Source of the DNA: OLB16 sp964481775
GTDB lineage: Bacteria > Hinthialibacterota > Hinthialibacteria > OLB16
Length of the DNA stretch: 64,000 bases
Reading direction: 5' to 3'
Assembly: GCA_964481775.1 (NCBI GenBank)
Contig: CAYZUX010000002.1
Coordinates: forward strand, 31,743-95,742
The notes under the pieces were generated by a model. The model made no database searches. It worked only from the letters and a program-made list of their open reading frames with translations, and was not told where the DNA came from. A program made the translations under genes and the position numbers. Below are positions 41,488-51,447 of the stretch, piece by piece. Position 1 is the stretch's first letter; each line of letters starts with the position of its first letter.

Positions 41488-42243
41488 GTCCCCGTTCCTC
41501 GATCATTTCCGTGGGTGGGAGAGCCTTGTATCCACTTCCTGGCTGGAAAATGCATACTCTCTCCACCTCACTCAGTCTATATGAGGAAAAATATCTGATA
41601 TTTTCGATGAAGTCAAGACACTTATGATCATAAATCGAGAAAAGAATAACATTCATTCAAATAATAACTACTAATTAAAGACGATCTCATGGTATATACC
41701 CTATATTTGCAATCATTACTCCAAATGGATGGAGTAAAACCTCTTTTCATCTATGAATACGCCCATAAACAAAACCATTTATGGAGTAAGTGTCCTTTGA
41801 CATATATTAAATGGCAACGTCATGTACCGCATTCTCTAATAACCTCATTATAGGGACCTCTTTCTGGATGCGATCCCCATTATCATTCCAATCAAACCAC
41901 CTTCCTGTGAGGAAACCACTTGGAGGATATCTTCCTGAAGTGTGAACAAAGCCGGAAATCCCCGCGAAGACACTCATCGCCGAGGTGCTCACATCGGTGG
42001 CACTGTCAATGGCCTCATGTGCCAAGCGTAGCCCGAATCCGTCGTATCCCGCTCAAAGCACAAGAGTGAGCACCTCCCGAAGAGAGAGTTCCGGACAAAA
42101 GAAACTCACAAACAAATAATGCATGGTGGATTCGTTTTCTCATTCCCAACCAGGATGGGAGTGGCCCAACTTGGGTGGCTTCTTTTCCGCTTGATCTGTT
42201 TTAGCATGGCTCTGTTACACATGCCCGGAAAAGGGGGTTCCCG
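41488..42243. other. AT-rich 756-nt intergenic stretch with possible gene remnant
   Basis: No convincing complete gene is present. Base composition is visibly richer in A and T than neighbouring DNA from about 41560 to 41830. It holds a near-perfect 17-nt palindrome AAAATATC-T-GATATTTT (41588-41604) and an inverted pair TTACTCC/GGAGTAA (41716-41722 and 41731-41737), with a third GGAGTAA at 41783. A minus-strand open frame (41807-42052) encodes a protein-like piece (GYDGFGLRLAHEAID, FLTGRWFDWNDNGDR) that has no start or partner and may be a decayed gene. Palindromes upstream of ilvB could be operators. Confidence 0.5.
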
Positions 42244-43491
42244 ATGCTTGGCCTCTGGATCGCTCTCCTTCCAGTTTTGGGTGGAGCCCTTGCGGCAACG
42301 CAGGAACTCCGGTTGCCAGTCGGCATCCAGTTCACTTGTGTGGATCAGGAGGCAATTGGATATGCCACTTTCCAGAGCCACAACCAGAAAGTGTTGGTGA
42401 ACCGGAAGGGGATCTTTCTCACCTATCTCCGCCGTAGAAACGAAGCCTATACCGCCCAAGAGTGGCGCTTGATGCGCAGTATCGATGGAGGCCAGACTTT
42501 TTCTGTTGTATACGATGCCACACACGCCACCAATCCACCCGTAATGGAAACGGATGCGGAAGATAATGTCTATCTGGTGCGTTCTGACTTCCTGGATGGG
42601 AATGCATATTTATTCCGTTTCCTTGCCTCCAGGGATTACCAGGAGCCCATCTTGACTCCCATTCCCGGTGGAGCCGCGGGAAAATACTGTATGTCTATCG
42701 ACCCAGAACGGCGGCTTCTCTACTATTTTGCCCACAACAATACTTTCCACATCCTCAGCATGTCCGGGGAGGTTTTGTCGTCACGGACGTTAATCAAGGA
42801 TGGCCCCGATGCCTGCCTGCAATACCCTCATCTCTTCCTTGACCAAGCTGGAGTCCTCCACATCGCCTGGACCTCCCTAAAGCATGGAGAATATCTCTAC
42901 TGGGACATCCACTATATGGCTTCCAGGGATGGGGGAAAAACCTGGCAAGCCATGAATGGAACTCCGATTGATATCCCCGTGACGGCGGACCAAACCAGCC
43001 AGGCCGACCGGATTACATTGGATGATGAGTTCTCGATACACACTTGGCTCTCCAGCTTCCGTGTGGAGAACGGGAAGGCACATTTCCTTTACCTTGCCCA
43101 GACCAACCCGGGCCGACAACATTATGTCCGTTATGATTTGGAGAGTGGAAAACGCGACAGGGATTTTTACCCGGATTTTCATGGAGATCAGATCTCCGTA
43201 GCCGGACTCGATGGCTTCTTCGCGGGGAACCGGGCACAAATCAATGGACCTCTCTTCTGTGTCCACTCCTCGCAAGGGCGTCTGGCCTGTCTTGTATCGA
43301 ATGACAAGGGGGACACATGGCATGATTATGCCCTCAGCCAAGAAACCTTCCGACCCTATGCCATCGGCGGGTGCCGGGAGGTGACTCCCGCCGGAGAGAT
43401 TATCGGCACTTTTACTGACCAGCTGGCTCCAGGAACCAGCAGTGGAGGAAGGTGCCCGGTTTACTTTTTCAAAGTGGCCAGACAGGAATGA
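42244..43491 (+). CDS. Secreted BNR/Asp-box propeller protein
   Basis: The 415-residue protein has a short signal peptide (MLGLWIALLPVLGGALAA) with AAAGGGGG upstream. Asp-box repeats are RSIDGGQTF, SRDGGKTWQ and SNDKGDTWH, spaced as propeller blades. The pattern fits the BNR-4/sialidase-like group acting on polysaccharide. It precedes a cytosolic GH92 gene by 45 nt, suggesting one glycan-use unit. Confidence 0.8.
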   Translation: MLGLWIALLPVLGGALAATQELRLPVGIQFTCVDQEAIGYATFQSHNQKVLVNRKGIFLTYLRRRNEAYTAQEWRLMRSIDGGQTFSVVYDATHATNPPVMETDAEDNVYLVRSDFLDGNAYLFRFLASRDYQEPILTPIPGGAAGKYCMSIDPERRLLYYFAHNNTFHILSMSGEVLSSRTLIKDGPDACLQYPHLFLDQAGVLHIAWTSLKHGEYLYWDIHYMASRDGGKTWQAMNGTPIDIPVTADQTSQADRITLDDEFSIHTWLSSFRVENGKAHFLYLAQTNPGRQHYVRYDLESGKRDRDFYPDFHGDQISVAGLDGFFAGNRAQINGPLFCVHSSQGRLACLVSNDKGDTWHDYALSQETFRPYAIGGCREVTPAGEIIGTFTDQLAPGTSSGGRCPVYFFKVARQE

Positions 43492-43536
43492 ATCCCTTTT
43501 CACCTGCCTCCACACCGCACTATTGAGGTTCGCGTA

Positions 43537-45690
43537 ATGAGCAGACTGGTGGATTTAGTGGACCCCTTCATTGGAGTCGATGGCATGGGCAATACCCTGT
43601 GTGGGCCCTACCTCCCATTCAGCCTGGTGCGTTTGGGGCCGGACACGGTCCCTCCCCAATCCACCAATGGTTACCGCAGTAACCATCCGATCCTTCACTT
43701 CAGCCACACCCATGTCAGCGGAACCGGAGGAGGAAGCCGGTATGGAAACATCGGAGTGGTTCCTTTCACAGGGATTCCCCGGTCCAACACAGGCTGTTTC
43801 GAACGTGAAGATGAAACCGCCGAACCAGGTTATTATGCAGTGACTCTCCTTCCGGGAGGTGTGCGATGCGAGTTGACGGTCACCCCCAGGGCCGGAGTCC
43901 ATCGCTATACTTTTCCCCTTGGAACACAGGCGAATCTGCTGATCGATGCGGGAGCGGTCATCCAGGCGGAGGGGATGATCCCGGGTGACCGGACTGAGGA
44001 TGGAACCGGATGCTCGATGGGTGGATTTGTTGAATTCATTTCCGAGAGGGAAATCGTGGGGCGTGGGGATTTCCGGGGTGGTTGGGGACACACCTTCCCT
44101 TATTCGATTTATTTCTATGCCCGCTTCGATCCACCATTCAGAAAGTGCCAGGTTGGCAATTCCCTGGGATGGATGCCCAAAACCCATGCGGATGGTCCTG
44201 GCTGTAAAGCGGTTGCTTCCTTTGGTGAGACCGCGGTGGTGACACTCCGGGTCGGCATTTCACACACTTCCATTGCTCTTGCACGCGCAAGCGTGGATCG
44301 AGAGGTGGCCGATAAAAGTTTTGACACCATCCGGGCTGAGGCTTCCTCCACCTGGGAAAAAGCATTGTCACGAATACGGGTAGAAGGAGGGACGGATGAA
44401 CAACGGAAGCTCTTTTATACGCAGTTCACACGCCTGCTGTGCATGCCAAGTGACCTGGGTGTGGATGATGAATTCCCCATGTGGCAGTCTGGTGTCCGTC
44501 ATTTCACTGATTTTTACACCATCTGGGATAGTGTCAGAAACGCCAACTCCCTGATCACCCTGATTGACCCGGACCTGGAGCGCGATTTTCTCAACTGTCT
44601 CCTCGATATCGCGGATCACACCGGCTGGATCCCGGATGTCTGGATTGCGGGTCATGCGGGAATGATCCAGGGAGGATGCTCTCCCGATGTTCTGTTTTGT
44701 GAAGCCGCCCTCAAAGGAATCGAGGGAATCGATTACAAACATGCCCTTGATTGCATGCGCAAAAATAATGAGGTCACATCCCCGGATCCTTATCTGTATG
44801 GACGATACCTCGAAGATTACCTGGCACTCGGATACCTGTCGACAAGGGTCAGGAAAAACTGTGTTTCACGTCACCTGGAGTATGCTTACCAGGACTGGTG
44901 TATTGGACGCCTTGCGGAGCACTTGGGACAGACTGAAATGGCCTCGCGTTACTTCGAGAGTTCGCGGAGGGTCTGGAACTTGTGGCGTGAGGACATGCGC
45001 TGCTTCGCTCCGCGCCATCCCAATGGAAAATGGGTTCAGCCCTTCGACCAGGATTCCTGTTGGCCGGATTCCTGGAATGACCCTTATTTTTATGAAGGCA
45101 CCAGCCGTCAATGGTCCTTTTCGGTCCAGCATGATTTCGCGGGGTTGGTGGAACGGCATGGAGGCCATGACGCCTTTGTCAAACACTTGGACACCTTCTT
45201 TGCTGAGGACCATTACCTCTCCAAAGAGACCATGCTGCATGTCCCCTTCCTGTACCATTATGCGGGGCATCCGGCCCGGAGCTCTCAACGGGTACGGGAA
45301 TGCCTTCAGCGTTATTTCCACCCCACACGCGATGGCCTGAGTGACAACGAAGATTTCGGCTGCCAGAGCGCTTTCCTGATGTTGGCCTCGATCGGATTGT
45401 ATCCCATGATGGGACAGGACCTGTACCTTCTGACCGCTCCAGTTTTCGAGAGAGTGGAAATGGACCTTGGATGTAATGGAAAAAGCCTGGTGATCGAGGC
45501 CCCCGGCGCAGACCCAATGAAATGCTTTATCGCCTCCGCGACACTCAATGGACGGCCCGTGGAGCAGGCGTTTCTTTTTCATCACGAGATTACACGGGGT
45601 GCCAGGCTTCAATATAAACTTTCCAGGGATATAACGGGTTGGGGTTGTGGAGTTCCCCCTCCCTCACCCTTGAACAGGAGCCTTCCCTGA
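43537..45690 (+). CDS. GH92-family alpha-mannosidase, no signal peptide
   Basis: The 717-residue protein shows the GH92 N-terminal beta-sandwich (VDPFIGVDGMGNTLCGPYLP, HFSHTHVSGTGGG) and the (alpha/alpha)6 catalytic domain with FYTIWDSVRNANSLI, AGHAGMIQGGCSPDV, and the signature EDFGCQSAFLMLASIGLYP. GH92 enzymes are calcium-dependent exo-alpha-mannosidases. There is no export signal, so it likely works on imported oligosaccharide. The sodium symporter unit lies downstream. Confidence 0.93.
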   Translation: MSRLVDLVDPFIGVDGMGNTLCGPYLPFSLVRLGPDTVPPQSTNGYRSNHPILHFSHTHVSGTGGGSRYGNIGVVPFTGIPRSNTGCFEREDETAEPGYYAVTLLPGGVRCELTVTPRAGVHRYTFPLGTQANLLIDAGAVIQAEGMIPGDRTEDGTGCSMGGFVEFISEREIVGRGDFRGGWGHTFPYSIYFYARFDPPFRKCQVGNSLGWMPKTHADGPGCKAVASFGETAVVTLRVGISHTSIALARASVDREVADKSFDTIRAEASSTWEKALSRIRVEGGTDEQRKLFYTQFTRLLCMPSDLGVDDEFPMWQSGVRHFTDFYTIWDSVRNANSLITLIDPDLERDFLNCLLDIADHTGWIPDVWIAGHAGMIQGGCSPDVLFCEAALKGIEGIDYKHALDCMRKNNEVTSPDPYLYGRYLEDYLALGYLSTRVRKNCVSRHLEYAYQDWCIGRLAEHLGQTEMASRYFESSRRVWNLWREDMRCFAPRHPNGKWVQPFDQDSCWPDSWNDPYFYEGTSRQWSFSVQHDFAGLVERHGGHDAFVKHLDTFFAEDHYLSKETMLHVPFLYHYAGHPARSSQRVRECLQRYFHPTRDGLSDNEDFGCQSAFLMLASIGLYPMMGQDLYLLTAPVFERVEMDLGCNGKSLVIEAPGADPMKCFIASATLNGRPVEQAFLFHHEITRGARLQYKLSRDITGWGCGVPPPSPLNRSLP

Positions 45691-45718
45691 CTTTTTTTTG
45701 TCCATAAAAAAAACGCTT

Positions 45719-45747
45719 TTGACATACAGTGAAAGTGGATATAGAGT
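45719..45747 (+). promoter_or_regulatory. Candidate sigma70 promoter for the symporter unit
   Basis: TTGACA (45719-45724) and TAGAGT (45742-45747) are separated by 17 nt. The alternative -10 TATAGA at 45740 has 15 nt spacing. Transcription would begin near 45755, about 55 nt before the small accessory gene. An A-run and a T-run just upstream increase the promoter-like character. Confidence 0.4.
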
Positions 45748-45810
45748 TCTTCTTCACTGGTTGTGTGGTGGGTTCATTGTATTGCCGGGTGAAAAAGTCG
45801 GGAGGTCGCG

Positions 45811-45975
45811 ATGCTCGGAATCAAAGATGGCTGGGTTTTTCTTGCTTACATCCTGTGTATTTTAAGTACATTGCTGTGCGTGGGATATGGGTTGGTCACC
45901 TGGAATCGTGGCGGTGAACCCATCCAGCAAGAGGATGTGAAGTGGGAGCAGGAAGAGAGTAAAGAAGAGGATTAG
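45811..45975 (+). CDS. Small single-helix accessory protein of a sodium/solute symporter
   Basis: The 54-residue protein starts MLGIKDGWVFLAYILCILST and continues to LVTWNRGG, then an acidic tail ending ESKEED. GGGAGG lies about 5 nt before the ATG. It has one membrane helix (about 8-30) and an acidic cytosolic end. The composition and position match the family of small symporter accessory proteins found before SSS transporters. It is co-transcribed with the symporter 83 nt downstream. Confidence 0.85.
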   Translation: MLGIKDGWVFLAYILCILSTLLCVGYGLVTWNRGGEPIQQEDVKWEQEESKEED

Positions 45976-46058
45976 TCTGGAATTGTTTTTTTGCCTGTCT
46001 TGTCAGGTGTTGTGAAACATCTCCATGGTGCAAGTGAAAATTTGGGGAGGTAAGGAAC

Positions 46059-47942
46059 ATGGATCTGCTCAGCATATCGCTGGTGATTCTGTATCTGGCC
46101 GCCACGGTTTACCTGGGTTACCGGGGGTTCCGTCAAACCAAGACTGCGGCTGACTATCTCGTGGCCGGGAGGAAGGCGCATCCCCTGGTGATGGCCCTTT
46201 CCTATGGGGCCACCTTCATCAGCACCTCCGCCATTGTGGGTTTCGGCGGGGTTGCGGCCAACTTCGGCATGGGGCTGCTGTGGCTCACTTTCTTCAACAT
46301 CTTCGTGGGAATCTTTGTGGCTTTTGTCTTTCTGGGGGGACGTACCCGGCGGATGGGGCATCACCTGGAGGCGCACACCTTCCCTGAACTTCTCGGGAAA
46401 CGTTTCAACAGCCGTTTCCTGCATGTGTTCAGCGCTCTGATCATCTTTGTATTCATGCCGCTCTATGCCATGGCGGTGATCAAAGGCGGTTCAGAATTTA
46501 TCGCCTCTGTGTTCGATGTTCACCCCAGGCTCGCACTCCATATCTTTGCCCTGATTGTCGCCGCCTATGTCATCCCAGGCGGCCTCAAGGGAGTCATGCT
46601 TACCGATGCACTCCAGGGGCTGATCATGCTGGTGGGAATGGTCATCCTGGTTGTCACCTGTTATGGCGAGCTCGGCGGAGTGGTTGCAGCACATCAGTCT
46701 CTAACCGATATGGAGGCACAGGTTCCAAAGACACTGGCGGCCATTGGTCACCAGGGATGGACCTCCATGCCGATGTTTGGCTGGTCTCCGGCAGGCCAGG
46801 AGGCCACTCATGTCTATGACCTGTGGTGGATCATGGTCAGCACCATCGTCATGGGAGTCGGCATCGGGGTGTTGGCTCAACCCCAGCTGATTGTCCGCTT
46901 CATGACCGTCAAATCGCAGCAAGCCCTCAACCGCGCGGTTATCATGGGTGGTATTTTCATCTTCTTCATGACCGGGGTTGCTTTTACTGTAGGCGCACTC
47001 TCCAACGTGTACTTCGCCAAACAGGAGGCCATCACCTGTAAGGTCCTCGAAGAAACAGTTCTCATGGATCCCGGGGCGGATGGTAACGCCAAGCTCAGCC
47101 GGGTGGCAGCGGATGCACCTGAGGAAGTCAAGGCCAGGGCAAAAGCGTTTATCAGTTACCGCCTGCCCGGTGAAACCGAGGACCTGCCGCCTCATTACCT
47201 GCTAAAAACTCCAGCCCTGAAGATTGAGAAAGGGGAGGGGGTCTTCGATGTGATCCGGCCGGGACTCATCTCCATCGCACGCAGTATCGACAACCTCACC
47301 ACCATGAAAGGCAATGTGGATAAAATCATCCCCCTATATGTTGCCAGCGCCATGCCCAAGTGGTTCGGAGTCGTGTTCCTTCTGACCCTCCTGGCAGCGG
47401 CCATGAGTACTTTGTCCAGCCAGTTCCACACGATTGGCACGGCCATTGGAAGGGATGTTTATGAACAAGTGACAGGCCAGACAGGTAACTCAGTCATGAT
47501 CACGCGGATTGGTGTGGTCATTGGCCTGATTGTCGCGATTATTCTGGGAACCATCCTGGGAGACAATATCATCGCGGTGGCAACCGCGATTTTCTTTGGC
47601 CTGTGCGCCGCTTCATTCCTTCCCGCCGTGGTTGGAAGCTTATTCTGGAAACGAGTGAGCCGGACCGCGGCTATCGCATCCGTGGTGTCTGGGTTCGTGG
47701 TGAGTACCTTCTGGCTGGTGTTTGTTCATGGTAAATCCGCGGCCGGAGTGGGATTGTGCATGGCCCTGTTTGGAAAACCCAACCTGGTCTCCGCCAACTG
47801 GAGTCCCACCTGGGCGGTGGTGGATCCCCTGTTCATCGCTCTACCGGTGTCGATCCTGGTTTTGATCGTCGTGGGGCTGGTCAGCAAGCCGATGGACAAG
47901 GCTTATGCGGACTACTGTTTTGGGGGAAAGAAGCCGGAATAG
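46059..47942 (+). CDS. Sodium/solute symporter (SSS family)
   Basis: The 627-residue protein has 13 or more membrane helices. The SSS core appears as KTAADYLVAGRKAHPLVMAL, SYGATFISTSAIVGFGG and VPGGLKG-like AYVIPGGLKGVMLTDALQG. A ~120-residue insert between helices (about 330-430) is charged and soluble. It imports a sugar, acid or vitamin with sodium; the ligand is not deducible, but the adjacent GH92 and propeller suggest a sugar or sugar acid. It forms a unit with the 54-residue accessory protein. Confidence 0.93.
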   Translation: MDLLSISLVILYLAATVYLGYRGFRQTKTAADYLVAGRKAHPLVMALSYGATFISTSAIVGFGGVAANFGMGLLWLTFFNIFVGIFVAFVFLGGRTRRMGHHLEAHTFPELLGKRFNSRFLHVFSALIIFVFMPLYAMAVIKGGSEFIASVFDVHPRLALHIFALIVAAYVIPGGLKGVMLTDALQGLIMLVGMVILVVTCYGELGGVVAAHQSLTDMEAQVPKTLAAIGHQGWTSMPMFGWSPAGQEATHVYDLWWIMVSTIVMGVGIGVLAQPQLIVRFMTVKSQQALNRAVIMGGIFIFFMTGVAFTVGALSNVYFAKQEAITCKVLEETVLMDPGADGNAKLSRVAADAPEEVKARAKAFISYRLPGETEDLPPHYLLKTPALKIEKGEGVFDVIRPGLISIARSIDNLTTMKGNVDKIIPLYVASAMPKWFGVVFLLTLLAAAMSTLSSQFHTIGTAIGRDVYEQVTGQTGNSVMITRIGVVIGLIVAIILGTILGDNIIAVATAIFFGLCAASFLPAVVGSLFWKRVSRTAAIASVVSGFVVSTFWLVFVHGKSAAGVGLCMALFGKPNLVSANWSPTWAVVDPLFIALPVSILVLIVVGLVSKPMDKAYADYCFGGKKPE

Positions 47943-47956
47943 GATACTCATGGATT

Positions 47957-48000
47957 GGCGAATTCATCCGCTTTCCTGTTGATGAGCGGATGAATTCGCC
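47957..48000. terminator. 15-bp perfect hairpin between convergent genes
   Basis: Arms GGCGAATTCATCCGC (47957-47971) and GCGGATGAATTCGCC (47986-48000) pair fully around a 14-nt loop. It lies between the symporter and the methyltransferase, which converge, so it could end both transcripts. The GGCGAATTCA core is also found at 55605-55620 and, weaker, at 57170, so it may be a repeat unit. Confidence 0.65.
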
Positions 48001-48014
48001 CTCCTTTCTTCGTC

Positions 48015-49025
48015 TCATCCCACCCGGACTGCCTGCACGAGTCCATTCATGCGCGGACCCGAATGAATCAACCGGACATCCCGGAAACCAGCCTGTGTCA
48101 GGTCCTCGGTAACCTCGGCGAGTGTGTAGCAGTTTCCCCCCTCGGTGTTGACCAGCATATTGATAGCAAAGATTGCTCCCGCGGGAGGTTCGGTCCGCGA
48201 AGGTTCCAAGATATGATCACGGATCAGGATACGTCCACCAGGAACCATGGCAGCATGAATCTTGCGGTAGAGAGCGACATTCTGCTCACGGCTGTTCTGA
48301 TGGATGATGGCCGAGAGCAGAGCCAGGTCATGCCCGCCAGGAAGGGCATCCTGGTAAAAATCTCCAGCTTGCAGGGTGACACGATCAAGCATCCCAGCCT
48401 TGGAGAGGGCTTCCTGAGCCATGGGGATCACCTCGGCTCGGTCAAAAAGGGTCGCGGTCATCAAAGGTTGCCTTGCGAGAAAAGCGAGGGTGTAGGTTCC
48501 AGAGGCTCCCCCCACATCCAGCAGGCGTCTCCGGTCTTCAAGATCCACCATCTCCGCGATCTCAGACGCCATTTTCCTGCCAAGGACATGCATGGCCCAG
48601 ATGAAGGAGTGGGTGTTCGCGCGGGCTGCTTCCCCATCCATCTGGAGCTGAGCCTGTTGGCCGGTACGGACCACCTCGGTCAGCTGGGACCACTTGTACC
48701 ACAGGTTCGCATGGTGCTGAGCCATGGGAAGCAGGGACTCCTCTGTCTGGTCCGAAAGGAATGGAACTGCTGAAGGCTCGACCCGATAGGTTTCCCCCTC
48801 CTTGATGAGCAGATCCATCGCGGCAAGGGCATCCAGGAGCATGGCAGTCGCGCGCGGGTTCGTGTTGAATTGGGTAGCGACATCTGTACTTGTGGCGGAA
48901 TGCACCGCCAGGTAGGGGAACAGGTTCAGCTCCACCGCTGTCAGGAAAACACGGACTTCCCAGTAGCCACTCCCCAGCGCAAGCAACCTTTCCAGGGTCC
49001 AACCAGGCCTTGTTTTCTCAGTCAT
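48015..49025 (-). CDS. SAM-dependent O-methyltransferase (dimerisation-domain type)
   Basis: The protein is 336 residues from the ATG at 49025, with AGGA 6 nt upstream; a longer reading would overlap the upstream gene. An N-terminal winged-helix dimerisation domain (about 10-90, AVHSATSTDVATQFNTNPRAT) precedes the methyltransferase with motif I LLDVGGASGTYTLAFL, DRAEVIPMAQEA and LLSAIIHQN. The fold is that of Methyltransf_2 enzymes acting on small phenolic or polyketide-like molecules. It follows the FG-GAP gene by 13 nt on the same strand. Confidence 0.9.
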   Translation of the reverse strand: MTEKTRPGWTLERLLALGSGYWEVRVFLTAVELNLFPYLAVHSATSTDVATQFNTNPRATAMLLDALAAMDLLIKEGETYRVEPSAVPFLSDQTEESLLPMAQHHANLWYKWSQLTEVVRTGQQAQLQMDGEAARANTHSFIWAMHVLGRKMASEIAEMVDLEDRRRLLDVGGASGTYTLAFLARQPLMTATLFDRAEVIPMAQEALSKAGMLDRVTLQAGDFYQDALPGGHDLALLSAIIHQNSREQNVALYRKIHAAMVPGGRILIRDHILEPSRTEPPAGAIFAINMLVNTEGGNCYTLAEVTEDLTQAGFRDVRLIHSGPRMNGLVQAVRVG

Positions 49026-49038
49026 GTCAGTCCTTTCA

Positions 49039-51408
49039 TCATTTGATCTCAATCAAAGTCACCTTCGGAAGATCATTTTCAAGAAAAGCACGGTGAAAAG
49101 CATAGATCAGCCCATCCTCACAACCTACCAGCAGATCCTTGATGCCATCCTGATCGAAGTCCAGCGCAGCAGGTGTGGTGCTGTGGCCGGCGAGGATGAT
49201 GCCGAGTGGAACCAGCAGGTCGCCCTGGTATTCCATGACAGGAGAGGAATCATTGCCAGTGTTCTGGTAGTACCCTACCGAGCGGAGCGTGTCAAACTCG
49301 TAAGCGAGCAGGTCACGGTCGCCATCATTGTCCCAATCTACGATATCGAACTTTCCCCTTCCGGCACGTCCCGCAACCCCTTCGCCAAAATGGAGCGGCT
49401 GGCCTTTCCCATCCACAAAGATTCTCTGCCCCGGAGATAACACCCAATCTCCATCGCATCCTTGGATCCTCTCAAAGAGGGAGAGGTAGCCTTCATGATC
49501 CAGAGTAACCAGGTCGATGTGTCCATCCCGGTTCCAGTCCACGCTTTCCGGCTTGGTGCGCCAGACATTCACGAGCTCACCCTTCTCCGGCTGCCACCAG
49601 ACCCACGCCGGCTTGGGGGGAGGCCCTTCCCACGACACCTCGATATTCCGGGGGGAAGACAGCATCGGAGACTCTTTAGTTCCAATGTTCCGATACCAAC
49701 GGTTGCGCCCCCAGACATCGCTCAGCAGCAGGTCGAGAAGGCCATCGCCATCCCAGTCACACACCTCGGTGTTGGTGTACCCATAGCGGGCTTCTTCGGG
49801 GCCCTGGATCGATCCATTGGGGCCAGCCTGGATATGAATGGGCAGGTGAGTGGGGGATGTCCTCCCCCAATGGAACGGCCGGGTCCGTTTTGAGGAAGGA
49901 GATTGTCCCTCAGCACTACTCTCAAAAACGAGGACTTCCCCATACGAGTTCCCGGAAATGAGATCGAGGATTCCATCGCCATTCCAGTCGCACAGGGTGG
50001 GGGTAGAGAGGCAACCGGCATCAAGCAACGGTGCTTGACCCGGGAGGATGACCGGATCTTTGAGACCCTCTTGGTCCCTGTTTTCCACCAGCATCGCGAA
50101 ACCATTTTCCTGCCCCAGGATCAGGTCGAAATCTCCATCGCCATCCCAGTCCACCGGGGCAGGACGTATATAGATCCCCTCGGATGCTTCACCGGGAGAG
50201 AGAGTCAACCTTCCCTTCCCCACCGCTAAGAGATCCGGGCAGGAAAACAGATACATCCAGAACACACCGCCACAGAGCAGTTCGTGTAATCCATCCCTGT
50301 TCCAGTCCACCCTACACGGGAAAATGGATCCATGAACACCCAGCAGATCCTTTCCCTTGGGAAGCAAAGGTACCCCTTTATCAAACTTGGGGAATGTCGG
50401 ATCTCCGATATTGCGTTGGAAGAGAAGCCGTCCTTCGGTCCTGCCCCCTTTCCAGATTCCTTCCGGAGTGTAGGGAGCCTCACGGCTGGGATTCCAGGTG
50501 TCCTTTGGGGGACGGTACCCACTACTGTCACTCTGTCCCGTCAGGACATCGAGCAGGCCATCCTTGTCCCAATCCGTAAAACAGTGAGCCCCTCCCTCAA
50601 GACCCTCAATATCAGATGGTTCCTCAAAGAGAAAACTGCCCCTCGGGCCAACTCCCAAAAGGACCTTCCGCCCAACAACCAGGTCGAGTTTTCCATCCCG
50701 GTTCCAATCGATTACCGAAACTTGGCCTGTCTCCTCCGAAAGCCGTTCAGGAGAGGAGAGAATCCCGGGAGTCTGAGGGCCCAGGTTTTCATAATAATAA
50801 ATCCCTCTCAAAGTGCTGGCCTCAGCGGGGCCGGACTGAGAGGAAAACAGGTCGGCATCTCCATCCCCATCCCAATCCACCGCCTCATAGGTTGAGTTGT
50901 AACTGGCGGTCATCCAGCCGGTAGCGGAACGTGAGCCGAATGCGAGTGGTTCGCCACAACCCACCATGGGCAATTCATCCGGATATTGATAGGTTTGTCT
51001 GGAGTCAAGACTATCGTAAGTTAGAACATACTCGATTGGTCCAGTCCCCTCCTTGATCCAGGCCACCCAGACCAACCGGGGAGGGATGCCCTCGGTCTTG
51101 AGGCGGATAGGAACGTTCTCCTCTTGTCCTTTTTCAGCTCGGTAGAGGCGGATTGAGCGAGGGTCGATATTGGCTGGAAGGTCACTGCCATTCAGGACCA
51201 CCGGAGCGGCGATCCAGTCGGTTCTTTGGGGTAAAATACGAAGGTTCAATATATTAGGGGAAGGATCAGCCCTCCCACCGTCTGGCCATAGCAAGGTGAG
51301 AGAAAAGATAAAAACGCTCAAATTATGAAGACTTCTTGATGAAACGAAAGTATAATAACAAACCGCCACCGTATTCCAGAATGGATTTTTTGGAACAAAG
51401 TGTCTCAT
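49039..51408 (-). CDS. Exported FG-GAP/VCBS repeat propeller protein
   Basis: The 789-residue protein has a hydrophobic N-terminal segment (about 25-45) that can serve as signal sequence. About ten calcium-loop repeats of type DWxxDGxxDLL are seen (for example VDWDGDGDADLF, TDWDKDGLLDVL, LDFDQDGIKDLL). This predicts an integrin-like beta-propeller that binds calcium and probably glycan or protein. There is no enzyme domain. Similar large repeat proteins are frequent in PVC-type bacteria. Confidence 0.85.
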   Translation of the reverse strand: MRHFVPKNPFWNTVAVCYYTFVSSRSLHNLSVFIFSLTLLWPDGGRADPSPNILNLRILPQRTDWIAAPVVLNGSDLPANIDPRSIRLYRAEKGQEENVPIRLKTEGIPPRLVWVAWIKEGTGPIEYVLTYDSLDSRQTYQYPDELPMVGCGEPLAFGSRSATGWMTASYNSTYEAVDWDGDGDADLFSSQSGPAEASTLRGIYYYENLGPQTPGILSSPERLSEETGQVSVIDWNRDGKLDLVVGRKVLLGVGPRGSFLFEEPSDIEGLEGGAHCFTDWDKDGLLDVLTGQSDSSGYRPPKDTWNPSREAPYTPEGIWKGGRTEGRLLFQRNIGDPTFPKFDKGVPLLPKGKDLLGVHGSIFPCRVDWNRDGLHELLCGGVFWMYLFSCPDLLAVGKGRLTLSPGEASEGIYIRPAPVDWDGDGDFDLILGQENGFAMLVENRDQEGLKDPVILPGQAPLLDAGCLSTPTLCDWNGDGILDLISGNSYGEVLVFESSAEGQSPSSKRTRPFHWGRTSPTHLPIHIQAGPNGSIQGPEEARYGYTNTEVCDWDGDGLLDLLLSDVWGRNRWYRNIGTKESPMLSSPRNIEVSWEGPPPKPAWVWWQPEKGELVNVWRTKPESVDWNRDGHIDLVTLDHEGYLSLFERIQGCDGDWVLSPGQRIFVDGKGQPLHFGEGVAGRAGRGKFDIVDWDNDGDRDLLAYEFDTLRSVGYYQNTGNDSSPVMEYQGDLLVPLGIILAGHSTTPAALDFDQDGIKDLLVGCEDGLIYAFHRAFLENDLPKVTLIEIK

Positions 51409-51447
51409 CTGTAAAATACAAACCTGTCCAAAGGAATCTTGTAAACC

